A DNA stretch of 47,413 nucleotides from contig JAKSYS010000500.1 in NCBI GenBank assembly GCA_022925895.1, forward strand, positions 1 through 47,413, read 5' to 3'. Under the pieces are notes generated by a model. The model saw only the letters and a list, made by a program, of their open reading frames with translations, was not told the DNA's origin and ran no database searches. This stretch comes from Fragilaria crotonensis (Eukaryota > Bacillariophyta > Fragilariophyceae > Fragilariales > Fragilariaceae). A program made the translations under genes and the position numbers. Of this stretch, positions 1-10,504 are shown one piece after another (positions within the stretch are counted from its first letter, which is position 1; every line of letters starts with the position of its first letter).

Positions 1-2330
1 TGAGCAGAAGGAGCGCTCCTGAGAAATTGATGACTCCTCTTACTCAGTTGAAGAGGTTGACGATGAAGAGTTTGAAGAGTTGCGATGAAGAGTCCGAATC
101 AGATGATGACAGGGAGGATGAGGGAAAAGTAATGCGGGTGATGACAACAACGTGGTGACACATGACATGTCAGATGATGACGACTCTGTTCAAAGAATGG
201 ATCAGTTTGTTAGAGATGTCGGGAAACAGCAATGGATGCAAGGCGGCGTCTTGGTCGGGATTGAACCACTGTGCCCAGGAAGGCGCGGAGGATCCTCCAG
301 ATGACAATGATACTCAACGGCGAAGAAGAAGGTGTCGTCTACGCATGTTCAAGCCGCGATGTATGCGATGACAATGAGTCCAATCGCCGCCACGAGAAGA
401 GAAGCGTGAGAAATCGAATTGTGATATACGTCAAAAACAGTTGTTCCGTCGATGTAAGTTTGTTAACAGTCCAGTTATGTTCGAAGGCGTTCGAAAGGTG
501 CTTGAAATTGAAAGGCCAAATCATTTCCTTTTTCAGTTGACATACGAGAAATGTTTCAATACATCGTTGAACCAGAAAAGGAGTACGTATGTGAACAAGC
601 TGGTCTCAGAATTGTTCGGGGCGCAATCAATAAGGATTTCAAAACAGCGGCGAAGACTTCTTCACGTTTGAAGAATTCTGTAAGCTTAGGACAGCAACAA
701 CAGACAGGGAGAAAAGGGCCTTCTTCTTCTTCTTGATAAATTCTTGGAGTGTGTATGTGGTGCAAATCACGTGGAGAATCGCGAAGAAAACAATGCTTGT
801 ATCGGAGGCGCGGCACAGCGACAATTCGAAAATGGTAACAACAAGTGACGAAGCGTTTGCATTGTTGCTGATTGACAACTATTTGGAAAAATGGAAAACC
901 GGCACGGGTTGGTTGACAAGAACCCAACGGAAGCAGATGATGAGCAGAATATGACAGCGAAGAAAACAAAGAGACAAGCGGAAAGTACACTGAAAGAAAA
1001 AGGAACCTGCAAGTATGGTGGGTGGGCGATGACGGAATAAGACAGTTCAATGCACTGCGCATAATGGTTAAAGAGAACAGGGCATGCCCGCAGTCAAAGA
1101 CATGGAACGTGAGCTGCTGGCATTCTGCAGGACACGGGCAGGATTGAAGAATGCCCGTGGCGATGAGCGGCAAGAACAGCACGACGGTACTGGTGCTGAC
1201 AACAATGCATTGGAAACAGCCGTAGCAAAGGTACCTGTGGAGGCAGCATGGGACTCGGATGACGAAAATGAGTAGTAGTTGCTTGTGATTGCGACAGCTG
1301 CTGCTGGGCAGCCATAGTTCATTAAATGCATTAAAATGGTGGATGTTATGAAAACAAATGGCTAGATTGATACAATGTATGCTGAAATGAGAACACCGCA
1401 ATGCGTAACGAACAAAAATATATGGTGACTTGGCAAAATGTATGTCCAAGATATAGCATGATATCGCCATATGTGATTTTTTATAAGTATTTCATTTAAA
1501 CAAATATGTTGACAGACTATTTGATATGTAACAATATGTGTCACATTGTGAATATAATATTGCATCTATATTGTGAAAAGATACAATATATGTTTGAGAC
1601 AACATATGTGTTAGCCACTTAACATACATGTGCAGAACTTGCGATAGGGATGTCATTATCCGGTAACAATTCAAAGCTTAAAAAATAGTTAACATATCCC
1701 ACCTTCTGATGTGGGCCAGCAACAACAAATCGACCACATGAAATACATTGGTCTTTCTCTGGGGATAACATGAGGACTTTCTTGGCATTTCTCCTGCGTG
1801 AATTTTCGATCCGACGTGAAAGCCTGGCCTGGAGGCTCATGGTGGTGGCATCCAAATGAACAACAGACAAGGACGGAGTGACTTAAACAGAAAACCCTTG
1901 CATGTAGGTTGAGAATGACACAAATGAAGTGGTACACCGATACCAAGAAAGTTGCGAATACAAAAAGAAACAGAACACTTCATACATAGGGTGTTCACTA
2001 TATGCATGGATATGTTTGAAATACAAAATTGGCGTACCATAGGTGGTACACTTATTTTGAATGGTTTTGATTGAAAATTCCATATTAATGTAAAATTACA
2101 TAAAATTTCAAATTGTAAAGTTTGGACATAATTTGTAAAATAATGTACTATGTAGGAGTCCATGTAAAAGCCGCCGCCTTGTGATGTGAGGTGGCAAAGG
2201 TGGAGAGTTAGAGGGAGAGAGATCAGGTGAATGCATAGTGCTGCTGTCATCAGAGGAAAGAAACTGTCAAAGTCTGCTTGGCAGAAGTTTCAGACACGAG
2301 ATGCGGAGCCGCATCTGCAGGCAGGGACGA
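1..2330. other. Decayed, repeat-like region without an intact gene
   Basis: No open frame here looks like a complete gene. Short acidic or lysine-rich frames on the plus strand (about 160-360, 550-735, 830-955 and 1084-1275) follow each other in different phases, as expected from a broken coding sequence. The peptide near 830-900 has a stretch (SDEAFALLL then NYLEKW) that reminds me of transposase-derived proteins common in diatoms, but I cannot place it firmly. From about 1300 to 2240 the DNA is AT-rich, with many ATATGT and ACATAT words and no coding signal. The nearness of a clear transposase relic at 2.4 kb supports a mobile-element graveyard. Confidence 0.4.
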
Positions 2331-2399
2331 AGTTTTGATGGATGAAGCAAGGTTAAAATGGACAACCGTCAACAATCTTGAGCAATAGCTTGATGAAGT

Positions 2400-3700
2400 C
2401 AAGGCTGACTTGATCAATTCTGGCCTTCAGTTCACCGCAAGGTTGTCGGAGACAAAGAAGGGGTGTTGCCTTTCGCTCCGACTACGTTCGACTACAAATT
2501 ATAAACATGGACGAGACCCATCATGATCAGTCTATCACTTGCAAAGAGTGGAACAAGAGTGCTTCTGTATTCAAATCGTAAGCGTCAGCAGGGCTTGAAG
2601 AATACTGTCAACAAGGGTGGAAAACATGTAACAGGAGTATGTGCCACCAACACTGCCGGCAAAGCTCTTCCACCACTTTTCATTTTTGACTCGGCAGCCA
2701 AGATTGAATCCAACTTCTGCATCAAACTGAGCTGGCTTAATGGCCTTCCAACCATCACTGCTTGGTTTGGTTGCCCAAATATAATTTCTTTTCAGTCCGA
2801 GCACAACAAGAAGGATCCATGGACGACTCCCTTTTCAATGATTCTTACATTGAACATGTTGTGCTCCCAGTGTATCCAAACATTTTGAAAGAGTCAAGGT
2901 TTGATGCAAACAGCAAGCTACTCTGTGGCCCTGTAATTATTGAGGTTGATTCTGGCCCAGGGCAAAAGGTCGCAAACCTCAACAGCATCTCAAAGCGCAC
3001 CCTATTTAGAGAGCATGTTCTATTGATACTACTCATGAGTCTTCCGAACGCAACCGGCGTCAACCAGGAGCTGGACACTCTCTACGGAGCATTCAAGTCC
3101 GCAGCATATCCTCGAGGCGAAGTTATTCTGATGGAGCACCACATGCGACTGAGGCGTCTCGAGAGGCCAGCTGGCTGCTGCTGCTCTTAAGCTGATGCAA
3201 TTTGCGATGGGCTTTTTTGAAGACTTGTCAACTGTTGTTGATGGCAACAGCACTAATGACGTCTCCATGAAACCGTTTACAGCAAGGACCTTCTTCACAC
3301 TAGAGATGATTCCAATCATGGTCAACTGCATAAAGGGCAAGAAGGTTTGGCATGAATTGGCCAAGCCTTTTTCTCAGGACAAAATTGCTCTTCCAAATCT
3401 TTTTCTGATCTTGTCAGCTGAGCTGATCAAGAAGGTCTGCATCATGCTGGAGTTTTTGATGGAAGGGATCCAGCAGTGGCACAGCATGATGTCAACAGTG
3501 AAGTAGTTGAAAATGATCAAGTCAAGAAGCTTGTGGAAACAAAGAGCGCATTTTCTGCAGGTGCTGGACTCTGGAATATCTGCGGCACAAGGATCGGGAA
3601 CGCAAGAGTGGTCACGAGAGCACAGGCTGAACAACTTCTTGCCCATGAAGCCGTCCGTTGCTGGCGCGAATCAGTCCTGGTCAAAGCCCCAACCCTAAAT
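2400..3700 (+). pseudogene. Degenerate DDE-superfamily transposase
   Basis: Several plus-strand pieces in different frames join into one transposase-like product. At about 2501 the frame reads IINMDETHH, where the Asp looks like the first catalytic acid of a DDE nuclease. The next piece (2590-2770) contains HVTGVCATN and a proline-rich PPLFIFD segment, followed by LNGLPTITA and FGCP. The next (about 2800-3180) contains the phrase VIIEVDSGPG, probably the second catalytic Asp, and LPNATGVNQELDTLYGAFKS, where polar residues are typical of this family before the third acid. The tail (3190-3650) continues in two further frames. At least three frame changes and internal stops show that it is inactive. 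The order of motifs fits a DDE transposase of the kind found in many copies in diatoms; the exact superfamily is uncertain. Confidence 0.75.
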
Positions 3701-3920
3701 TTAATGACCAGGATTACGTACTGTCGTACTGCAGAAGCCCCAGTACTACTGTGCACATTGATTGTATGTGCACTGATGCGGAACAAGTGTGAAGGAAACT
3801 GTGTGAATGATGATTTACACATGGTATTGTCTTCTCATGTTTTCCAACAAAACAACAACGCAGCACCACTCCTGCTTGACGACTTGTCCATTGCTGCCCA
3901 TGGGAGTGGTGTGATAGCCA

Positions 3921-4756
3921 CTATGGCAGTCTTGTAAAAAAACAGAAACCTAATTATCGGGTTGTCACCGTCCCAAGACCGTACGGACCTAGGTGTGTAC
4001 GAGAAAGAAGATCAGAATTGTATGTCTGTCGACTGGCCTCGCATCCACGTCGATTGGTCTTGTAAACTTTCGAAAGCGCTGCACGACTGTCCGTGAACCA
4101 CTTGAAAGAGCAGCGATGACGAAGCCCCCAATTCCGAGAGACGGATGCGATCAAGACCAAAGCAGAAGCGAACCCACACAATTCACAACGAGTGGAGGTC
4201 TGTGTATCAAACGGACCATCAACTGGTCCACCGCATTTGAACAGAGTTGTTTTCGATGTTGCAAGTATCCAACCAAAGGTTCCCTTTTGTCCATCCAGTC
4301 CACCGTCGGACGCGATGTACAACCGCTCGTGTGAACGAAAAGCCCGCCAGACTTGCAAGTCGTCAGCAACTTGTTCTACGTCGGATACCATCCGCCGTTG
4401 TGTCCGAGGAAGTGTCTTCAAGTATTCAGGTAGCGTAAATTGAATGCCGGAAGCTGGAACATGACTTGGGGAAGCGGTTTCAACAAAAATAGACCGAGGA
4501 TGCAGAGTGCTGGATTTTTGTATTGGCGGTTGCATCCAATATGGTACATATTTCAAAAATGAAGACGATATATATCTTTTCCATAGACGTCTCTGATGAG
4601 CCGAGGGAGGGGCCTGTCGGGGCCACCTCATGCGCTCCTCCCAGTCGGATGGACGTGCGCCATCGAGATAAGAGAGATGTATCCGGTTATGTTGCTTAAG
4701 AGAAGTCATGTCAGCCAACGTGTTCACTTGGAGGTATAATCTATGGCAGTCTTGTA
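3921..4756. repeat. 16-bp direct repeat bracketing most of the RNase H fragment
   Basis: The sequence ctatggcagtcttgta occurs exactly at 3921-3936 and again at 4741-4756, 820 bases apart in the same orientation. One copy lies just after the transposase relic and the other inside the RNase H frame. It could be a trace of a microhomology-mediated rearrangement or of element insertion; chance is unlikely for 16 exact bases at this distance. Confidence 0.6.
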
Positions 4757-4970
4757 GTAGCCAGACAGATATGGACTGGAGCCCATGATCCATGTCCCAT
4801 CCTGCTGTGGAAGAAAGAAAGCTGCCTGCAATCCCCAACCAGGATGCCAGCCAACAACCCAATCTCTTTGACAAAGCAGACAGGAGGTCAGGGCATGGGA
4901 ACAAGCATTCTGGCCCATCTCAAACAAAGAAACTGGCTGCAATTGTGTACATGTAGTGCAAGAAACCAAA
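3954..4970 (-). pseudogene. Retroelement fragment with RNase H domain
   Basis: The minus-strand frame encodes about 300 residues. Its second half is an RNase H fold: YIASDGG with the first catalytic Asp, GTFGWIL, then TRCELCGFASAL with the catalytic Glu, and FTDSRAALSKV with the next Asp. The fourth acidic residue is not seen, since the frame ends soon after. The first half (about 4450-4900) has the phrase RPSDWEERM and no identified fold; upstream of about 4720 another frame reads as plausibly, so a frame break is likely. There is no reverse transcriptase domain in the window, so this is a truncated piece of a retroelement. It lies directly against the DDE transposase relic. Confidence 0.65.
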
Positions 4971-6768
4971 TCATTTTTTATCTGTTTACCATAGGCTGTT
5001 CATGGTGTTGTGTGTATACATCTTGTGTTCTGCCTCACATGGTAGTAGTAGTTATGTTTTGTGAAGCATGACTTAATAGTTGCATAATCTGAACTCCAAC
5101 TTGTAATGAGACCTCGATAAGAATACTGTTGCTTGTCATTGAATGCCTTCTACATATAATTTCCACGTCATGGCTGCTGCTGGTGATGAAACCTGTGGCT
5201 ATGACATTAGACCCTGCACCAAAAGGTAGTACTAATCACTGCAGCACAGCAAGAAAATTAAGTTCCTTATCTGGACTTTGAGGCTCAACTTGTGAGAAGA
5301 CCTCAACAAGATCAATAGAATTTACTCATGCAGCCAGCAGCTTTGTCTTGGGGAAGTATACTCCAGCATGATATCAGCGCACATTACTGTAGCATGATTA
5401 CATACATCAGATTGCTTGAGTGTGCATTTTTGGATACTAGCTAGGAGTGTGCCATGAATTCAATTGCATGACGAATGTCATCTCTTTATTTATGTTGTAG
5501 CAGTTCAAGCAACTTCACCATCTTGTTTGGTTTCTGCCGAAAGCACAACTACTACATTGTGTGAGGTTTAATCCATTTCAAGACATATCAGGATATGAGG
5601 AGGATACCCAAATTGTATGCACAACTGGATGAGCTTGGAAACAGAAAGGAGAAATAATCTTGTTTTTCGAGGTTCGACATCTGGTGTGCTGCATACTCTT
5701 GATGGATGCACAACACCAATTACAAGTGTGCTATAACTCATGTCAAATTGGTACATCTCCAGCACCCTGCTGGTATAATGGCACACAATCATTGATTAGG
5801 ATGTTGTTCCAACAATGACTAGCTACAGCCAATCCATGGAGCTAGGGAGAACATTGTGAAAACAAGGAATGCAATTTGTTGTACCTTTATGCTGGAGAGA
5901 CTCACAAATGATTGTCTACTCTGGTATAGAGAATGCAGCATTCACTACTTTTAAGTGCTATCAGTTACATGGTGGCAAAAGTGTGGGGTGACAGTGTAAA
6001 ATCAATTCAACAAATAAAACGCGCACAAAACAGAAGTCGGCAATGAGAGACGAATTCGAAATCCCGCATAACAAAATGGCAATGACAGTCGTGAAGCGGC
6101 AACTTAGTAACATGACTGTAATGTCACTTGCATTTGAGGGCTACTAACAGATTTTGGCAAAACCTGCCTATAATCATCTCCAAATCAGACCTCAGATTTG
6201 GCAAGTAGCTACTAAGCAGTCATTGATTTACATAACAGTCAACGGCTTTGACGCATTAAAACATTGTATGTAATCATTGCCTCAGCCAAATGAAGACTAA
6301 GAGACCCAGAGCGATACAATGTTTGCATTCCGATCTGGTTTCCTTTTCCCGGCGGAGGGTTAGTAGATTGCTTTCTACCTTACCCTGTAACTTGTACGAT
6401 GTTGTGGTCGTACGTACAGAACGCACAAACGGTATGGGTTCCTACTGGCTACTGAAACACTGTCCCACGGGAAGGAATATCCCAGGGTGCTTTGATTCTC
6501 GGATATTGCTCTGTTCACTGCTCTTGACTCTCTTCCCCGTTCAAGGTGAGTTCTCGACAATATCATCGGGACTGACACATGATAACAACGTTTGGCTACA
6601 AGCAGAGACCAAAGGTAGTTATTCTGCGAATGAGACTATCCCGTTTGTCTTGTTTGAGTCGTTGCCGGAACGATACATAATCTCTACCCAGAGGGACACG
6701 CGCTTCATACGATGACAAGAGCAAGTTGAGTAGTATGAGCATGAAAACTTTTCAGTGATAAACAATAC
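4971..6768. other. Intergenic region, no gene recognised
   Basis: No frame in this stretch has a recognisable product. The longest is a plus-strand frame at 6290-6715 (141 codons) with a hydrophobic patch near residues 78-88; it has no family signature and is more likely spurious or a relic. The rest has stops in all frames. Confidence 0.4.
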
Positions 6769-7435
6769 ATCTAATACAGCATGTTAGAGATGACAGCCAT
6801 GACCACAATATCATATTCGGCGTCTTCACCGGGACGATGGAAAATCCGCGCATTGACTTTTATATCGCTCCTTCCCTTCCATACGGATAATAATGCTCTT
6901 TGGTCGGTTTAGAGAGTCTTGTTCTCCGCCTTGACGTTCTTGTCTCCCTTGTTCTTGCGGACCTTCTTCGCAGGCTTGGCGTCCTTTGGCTTGGCGTCTC
7001 CCTTGGGCTTGCCTGCTTTCTTGGGCTTTCCGGCTTCTTTGGCCTTTTTGGGCGCGACGCCGAGGGGCTTGTTGACAGGGGCATCGGAAATGACGGGAGC
7101 CTCGGAACTGACGGGAGCACTGGTTTCTTTCAGGGATCTCTGATGAACGTGTTCGCCTCCAACAGTGTTGCAGGCGATGAGAGCGGCGACGATGAGAGTT
7201 CTGAAGATCATGTTGTGTATTTGTATGTTTGTGTTTGACGATGGAATGGATTTTGTGATCAATGTGGGAACGACCGTAAAAATGACAGCGTTGAATCGTA
7301 TGATTTTTTGAACTGCCGGCAGTCTTCAAATTTGTTTTTCGCACAACCAACTCGTTCGGACATCAAACATATCTCTATGTAAAACGAGCATCCTAAAATT
7401 ATTTAGATGCGACTCCAAACTGAGTCTTGTACTCC
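6769..7435. repeat. Segmental duplication, copy 1
   Basis: This block, containing a small secreted-protein gene and both of its flanks, is clearly similar to 15345-16013 in the same orientation. Shared landmarks are taatacagcatg then gacagccatgaccacaat downstream of the gene, the gene itself, gaatggattttgtgatc with cttcaaatttg upstream, and tatttagatgcgactccaa at the far end. Similarity on both sides shows that a DNA segment was copied, not only a coding sequence. Confidence 0.85.
6909..7211 (-). CDS. Small secreted lysine/proline-rich protein, copy A
   Basis: A 100-residue protein. I start at the ATG at 7211 because the peptide MIFRTLIVAALIACNT is an almost ideal signal peptide and is shared with two paralogues in this window; an upstream in-frame ATG adds 17 residues that would spoil it. 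Cleavage is likely near VGG-EHV. The mature part begins with a Ser/Ala-Pro-Val spacer (SAPV, EAPV, DAPV) and then a very basic tail with many KPKK, KPKG and KPAKK groups and almost no hydrophobic residues. This composition resembles silaffin-like or other cell-wall and silica-associated peptides of diatoms, but no RXL cleavage site or serine-rich pentalysine repeat is seen, so that role is inference. No cysteine is present in the mature part. Confidence 0.75.
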   Translation of the reverse strand: MIFRTLIVAALIACNTVGGEHVHQRSLKETSAPVSSEAPVISDAPVNKPLGVAPKKAKEAGKPKKAGKPKGDAKPKDAKPAKKVRKNKGDKNVKAENKTL

Positions 7436-7440
7436 AAGGA

Positions 7441-9082
7441 CTTTTGTCTTCGGATGCAAGTGCAAGACGTAACATATCGTGATTCACGCCACCTGAGCGT
7501 TATTTTTTGTTTTTCCGTGGACACTTTTCAGCATGGAAGTCTTCGAATAATTAGATATTTTCAGTCGCAGATCAAACATCACCCTAAGTAGTGGAGTAAC
7601 ACTATCTGGTTTTGCATGTGACCCTTGAAATTCCAGCTTCCATCTTGTGTTTCGTAAATGATAGTGCCACGAGGAATCTTGAGATTCCTTAAGTAACACC
7701 ACAGCGTATGAAGTTTTGGAATTGTTGTTGCAGCCGCTTGTTGCATGGTATTTTTCATTCACACTTGAAAGTGCACCCTGCATCAAGCCTTTTGATGGTC
7801 GAGCACATTGGTGTGAAGTGGACACTTGTCCATTGCGGCAACAAGGGCGGCCGCTCATCATGAGTTGTCAATCAATGGGTTGATTACGACGATGGCAGTG
7901 CTACTACTTGGCTATTACTACCCTCAAGAATATCATGAGGTTGAGTTCAAACGATAGCGCTGTTGTGTTGCTTTGTTTGGCACTTGTTGAGATAGAACTG
8001 TGGAAACGAAGGAGAATGGAAGCGAGATGTTGTCGCAGCGCGATTTCTTCAATGCCAGGGGGGGGATCGAATTATGAAGGCGTGGAATGTCGGAGGCGGC
8101 ATCTCGACTATGCAGGACCACATCTGCGTTTCTCCCGGAATCTTCAACAACAATGCAAGCAAGGTGTCAAGGATTTCAAGATTTCAAAATCGCCAGCTTG
8201 ATTCGCGGCCGTCTTCACTGAGCCGCCCGTGTTTGCCTCACTTCTGGCCTCTTATGATAGAATGTATCATGTTTCGGTCAGAATTTGCAGATGATTCATG
8301 CGCGATATGCTTCTCCAGCAAAGTGATGGTCAGCATAGATTGCCGTGGTGCTGATGAAGTAAAAAACACTTTGGCGCAAGAACGTCTTCGAGTTCCCGTC
8401 TCAATTCGATTCAGACAACGACGCAGGGATTCCCAAGTCCACAAACCCCACACGAATTCCTTACACATCGAAATGACAATTATATATACATAGCATCGGC
8501 GTTCCAATGCACATTTCCTCGTTTGGGTGAGAATCGAGATCGCTTTTATCCCAACAGGGAAGCACCCATCCAGACTTTAGTTACCACCTAACTTGTTATT
8601 AATACACCCGGTATTATCAAGTACCATACATGCAGCTCAACCTATGCCCTCGTGTTTTTAAAGAGTACTATCGAATTCTGATCAGCACCCATACCTCTAG
8701 CCAAGATTTACCTGGTACTTTACATCAGTGTGTGTGGAATAAACAGACAAGATCTCGACTCTCTCCACGATCATGGACGGGAGTTTGGACCCCACCATGG
8801 AATGTTGAAATTGCAGGCCGCTGTGAGCTAATGAACTTTACGTTTCCCATGTTGGCCAGTAGTATCGACCATGTCGTCCTGCAGCGCTTCTCCAGACTAC
8901 GAAAATAGTATACGATCAACAGGCATTGCAAGTTTTAGGTCGTATGGTACTGGTCCCAAGGTGCGGGCTCAGGTGGTGACAAGGGCGGCAGGCACCGCAA
9001 ACCGCGACCGTCATGCTCGGAGGAAACCCTCACCCTATTAGACGTAATGTCAACCTAGACGTTGGATCTATCAGCGACGAGA
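7441..9082. other. Intergenic region, only weak open frames
   Basis: A minus-strand frame at 7484-7861 (125 codons from ATG) and a plus-strand frame at 8074-8493 (139 codons) are the longest. Neither has a domain, targeting peptide or biased composition I recognise, and they overlap other random frames. The sequence between the two secreted-protein blocks is otherwise featureless. Confidence 0.35.
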
Positions 9083-9264
9083 AGGCCCCGAAATGTCTGC
9101 CTCCAATACTGCTAAGAATTATTGTAAAAAACGTATGTTTCGTTCATCAACATTATTGTTTCTAACTTATCGTAAGACAACTAATACACATGCGTATAGC
9201 CTCACTGTTTTGACAAGTGCCTTCACCCCGTCAAGGTGAAAGCAAAATTCGTGTTCAGAATGCC
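9083..9264. repeat. Flank-only relic of the secreted-protein repeat unit (unit 1)
   Basis: The segment atgtctgcctcc, then gcgtatagcctcactg, ttgacaagtg and gcaaaattcgtgt matches 10023-10212, the 3' flank of copy C, and more weakly 9400-9574. The coding part that should follow is missing, so this is a truncated duplicate. Confidence 0.65.
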
Positions 9265-9399
9265 ACGTATGCGAGCTTCGTTGATACGACAACAACCGAG
9301 GGAAGAGTGTCCTTTCGAAAGGAATGACCCCGGGCTTGAAAACGAACCCTTTTTCACTTGACAAATGGGTTGGCGTTGAATCTCTCAGCATTGATAAGC

Positions 9400-9574
9400 C
9401 CTAAAACGTCTACATCCTTTAAGTGCTACGAAGAATTGAATGTAGATGGTTCGTTTATCATGTTTCTATTTTACCTTAACGACAGCATAGATGCGTATAG
9501 CGTATATAGAATCATTGTTTCGTCAAGTGTCCTCCCCTGTCGGGAAGTAGCCAAAATTCGGGCACAGAATGGCA
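9400..9574. repeat. Secreted-protein 3' flank repeat (unit 2)
   Basis: It shares gcgtatag, tcattgtttcgtcaagtgtc and aaaattcgggcacagaatg with units 1 and 3. It lies directly downstream of the broken copy B, as unit 3 lies downstream of copy C. Confidence 0.6.
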
Positions 9575-9597
9575 TCGCCAAGCGCATGATCCAGCAG

Positions 9598-9828
9598 AGA
9601 TTTTGCGCTGTGGCCTTTTTCAAAAGAAAGGCTTTTGTCATCAAGGAACGTCTACTTCTTCTTCTTCTTCTTCTATTCTTCATTTTGAGTTTGACGATCG
9701 CTGCGATTGTTGGTAACTTATTTGGCCCCTCCATTGGTGGTCTGACGGGGGTAGGTGTGTTGTCGTCTGCAAAAACGAGGGCGTTGGCATGCAAGTGCCG
9801 CCGTCACTTTCCGAAAACAGAACACCAT
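9598..9828 (-). pseudogene. Frameshifted copy B of the small secreted protein
   Basis: Aligned with copy C, the ATG at 9826-9828 is followed by a diverged signal-peptide region. After the TGC codon for the cysteine of the signal peptide there is an extra base, so the downstream part is open only in another frame. That frame still reads VFADDNTPTP, then LPTIAAIVKLKMK, which matches ADDTGSP and APTIAATVKVKMMK in copy C. Further on, a run of CTT triplets on the plus strand is read as arginines in place of lysines, showing a second phase change near the end. I judge it non-functional. Confidence 0.6.
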
Positions 9829-10022
9829 GACGTACTACTCAAGATGAGGACTGTTCGAAACAATTAAGCGCTGATTTCAACCGCGCATTTTTGATGTGAA
9901 CGGATGAGGTGATTCGAAATCTTCTTTGAAGCGACAACAATATACTCTGAGTAGTCAAGCAAAGAGAGCGTTCCCTTTCGAGAGGGATGACCCTGCCACA
10001 TCCAAAAGGAACCCATTACGAT

Positions 10023-10212
10023 GCTAGGGCCTACATATGTCTGCCTCCTATATCTGCTGATGCGAATGGAATGAAGTGCAGTTCGTCATTGATGAACTTC
10101 TTGTTTCTAGTTCATCTTAAGGACAACAAAAATATGCGTATAGTCTCAATTGTTTTGACAAGAGCCCTTCCCACGTCGGGGGTGAAACAAAATTTCGTGT
10201 ACAAAATTGCAA
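10023..10212. repeat. Secreted-protein 3' flank repeat (unit 3)
   Basis: This is the complete-looking member of the three-unit flank repeat, with atgtctgcctcc, tatgcgtatagtctcaattg, ttttgacaagagcccttcc and aaaatttcgtgtac. It lies 40 bases beyond the stop codon of copy C. Confidence 0.6.
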
Positions 10213-10250
10213 ACGCTGTAATCGCATTCTCAATCACCAAGCAGTATGCT

Positions 10251-10499
10251 TCAAGCTCCCATCATTTTAGGCTTTACAGGAGGCTTTTTGCCATCAATCA
10301 CCTTCTTCTTCTTCATCTTCTTCATCATCTTGACCTTGACGGTCGCGGCGATGGTTGGTGCCATGGTTGGTTCGTCCGTTGGTGGAATGACTGGGGATGC
10401 ACTGACAGGTGCAGATGTGACGGGGGAACCGGTATCATCAGCAAGAACAAGGGTGTTGCAGGCAATGACTGCCGCCACAACAAGAATTCTGAACATCAT
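10251..10499 (-). CDS. Small secreted lysine/proline-rich protein, copy C
   Basis: An 82-residue protein with two adjacent ATG codons; the start at 10499 is kept. The signal peptide MMFRILVVAAVIACNT is nearly identical to those of copies A and D, with cleavage probably after LVLA. The mature part is only about 62 residues: a Thr/Ser-Pro spacer (GSPV, SAPV, ASPV, DEPT, MAPT), then a cluster of Met and Lys (KVKMMKKMKKKK) and a short basic proline-containing tail (KKPPVKPK). It differs from A and D in the tail and in its 5' flank, so it forms a second subfamily with the broken copy B. A secreted polycationic peptide that binds wall polymers, silica or anionic surfaces is a reasonable guess, not shown. 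Confidence 0.7.
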   Translation of the reverse strand: MMFRILVVAAVIACNTLVLADDTGSPVTSAPVSASPVIPPTDEPTMAPTIAATVKVKMMKKMKKKKVIDGKKPPVKPKMMGA

Positions 10500-10504
10500 G
10501 GTGA

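Noticed and set aside
556..1470. 304-codon minus-strand frame
   Set aside because: Cysteine-, histidine- and serine-rich without any domain; its start is not supported, and it runs across decayed plus-strand coding pieces.
6290..6715. 141-codon plus-strand frame as a gene
   Set aside because: No targeting signal, family motif or paralogue; amino-acid composition is like random translation.
8941..9010. Possible tRNA-like GC-rich stretch
   Set aside because: No T-arm consensus, no acceptor-stem pairing and no plausible anticodon arm.
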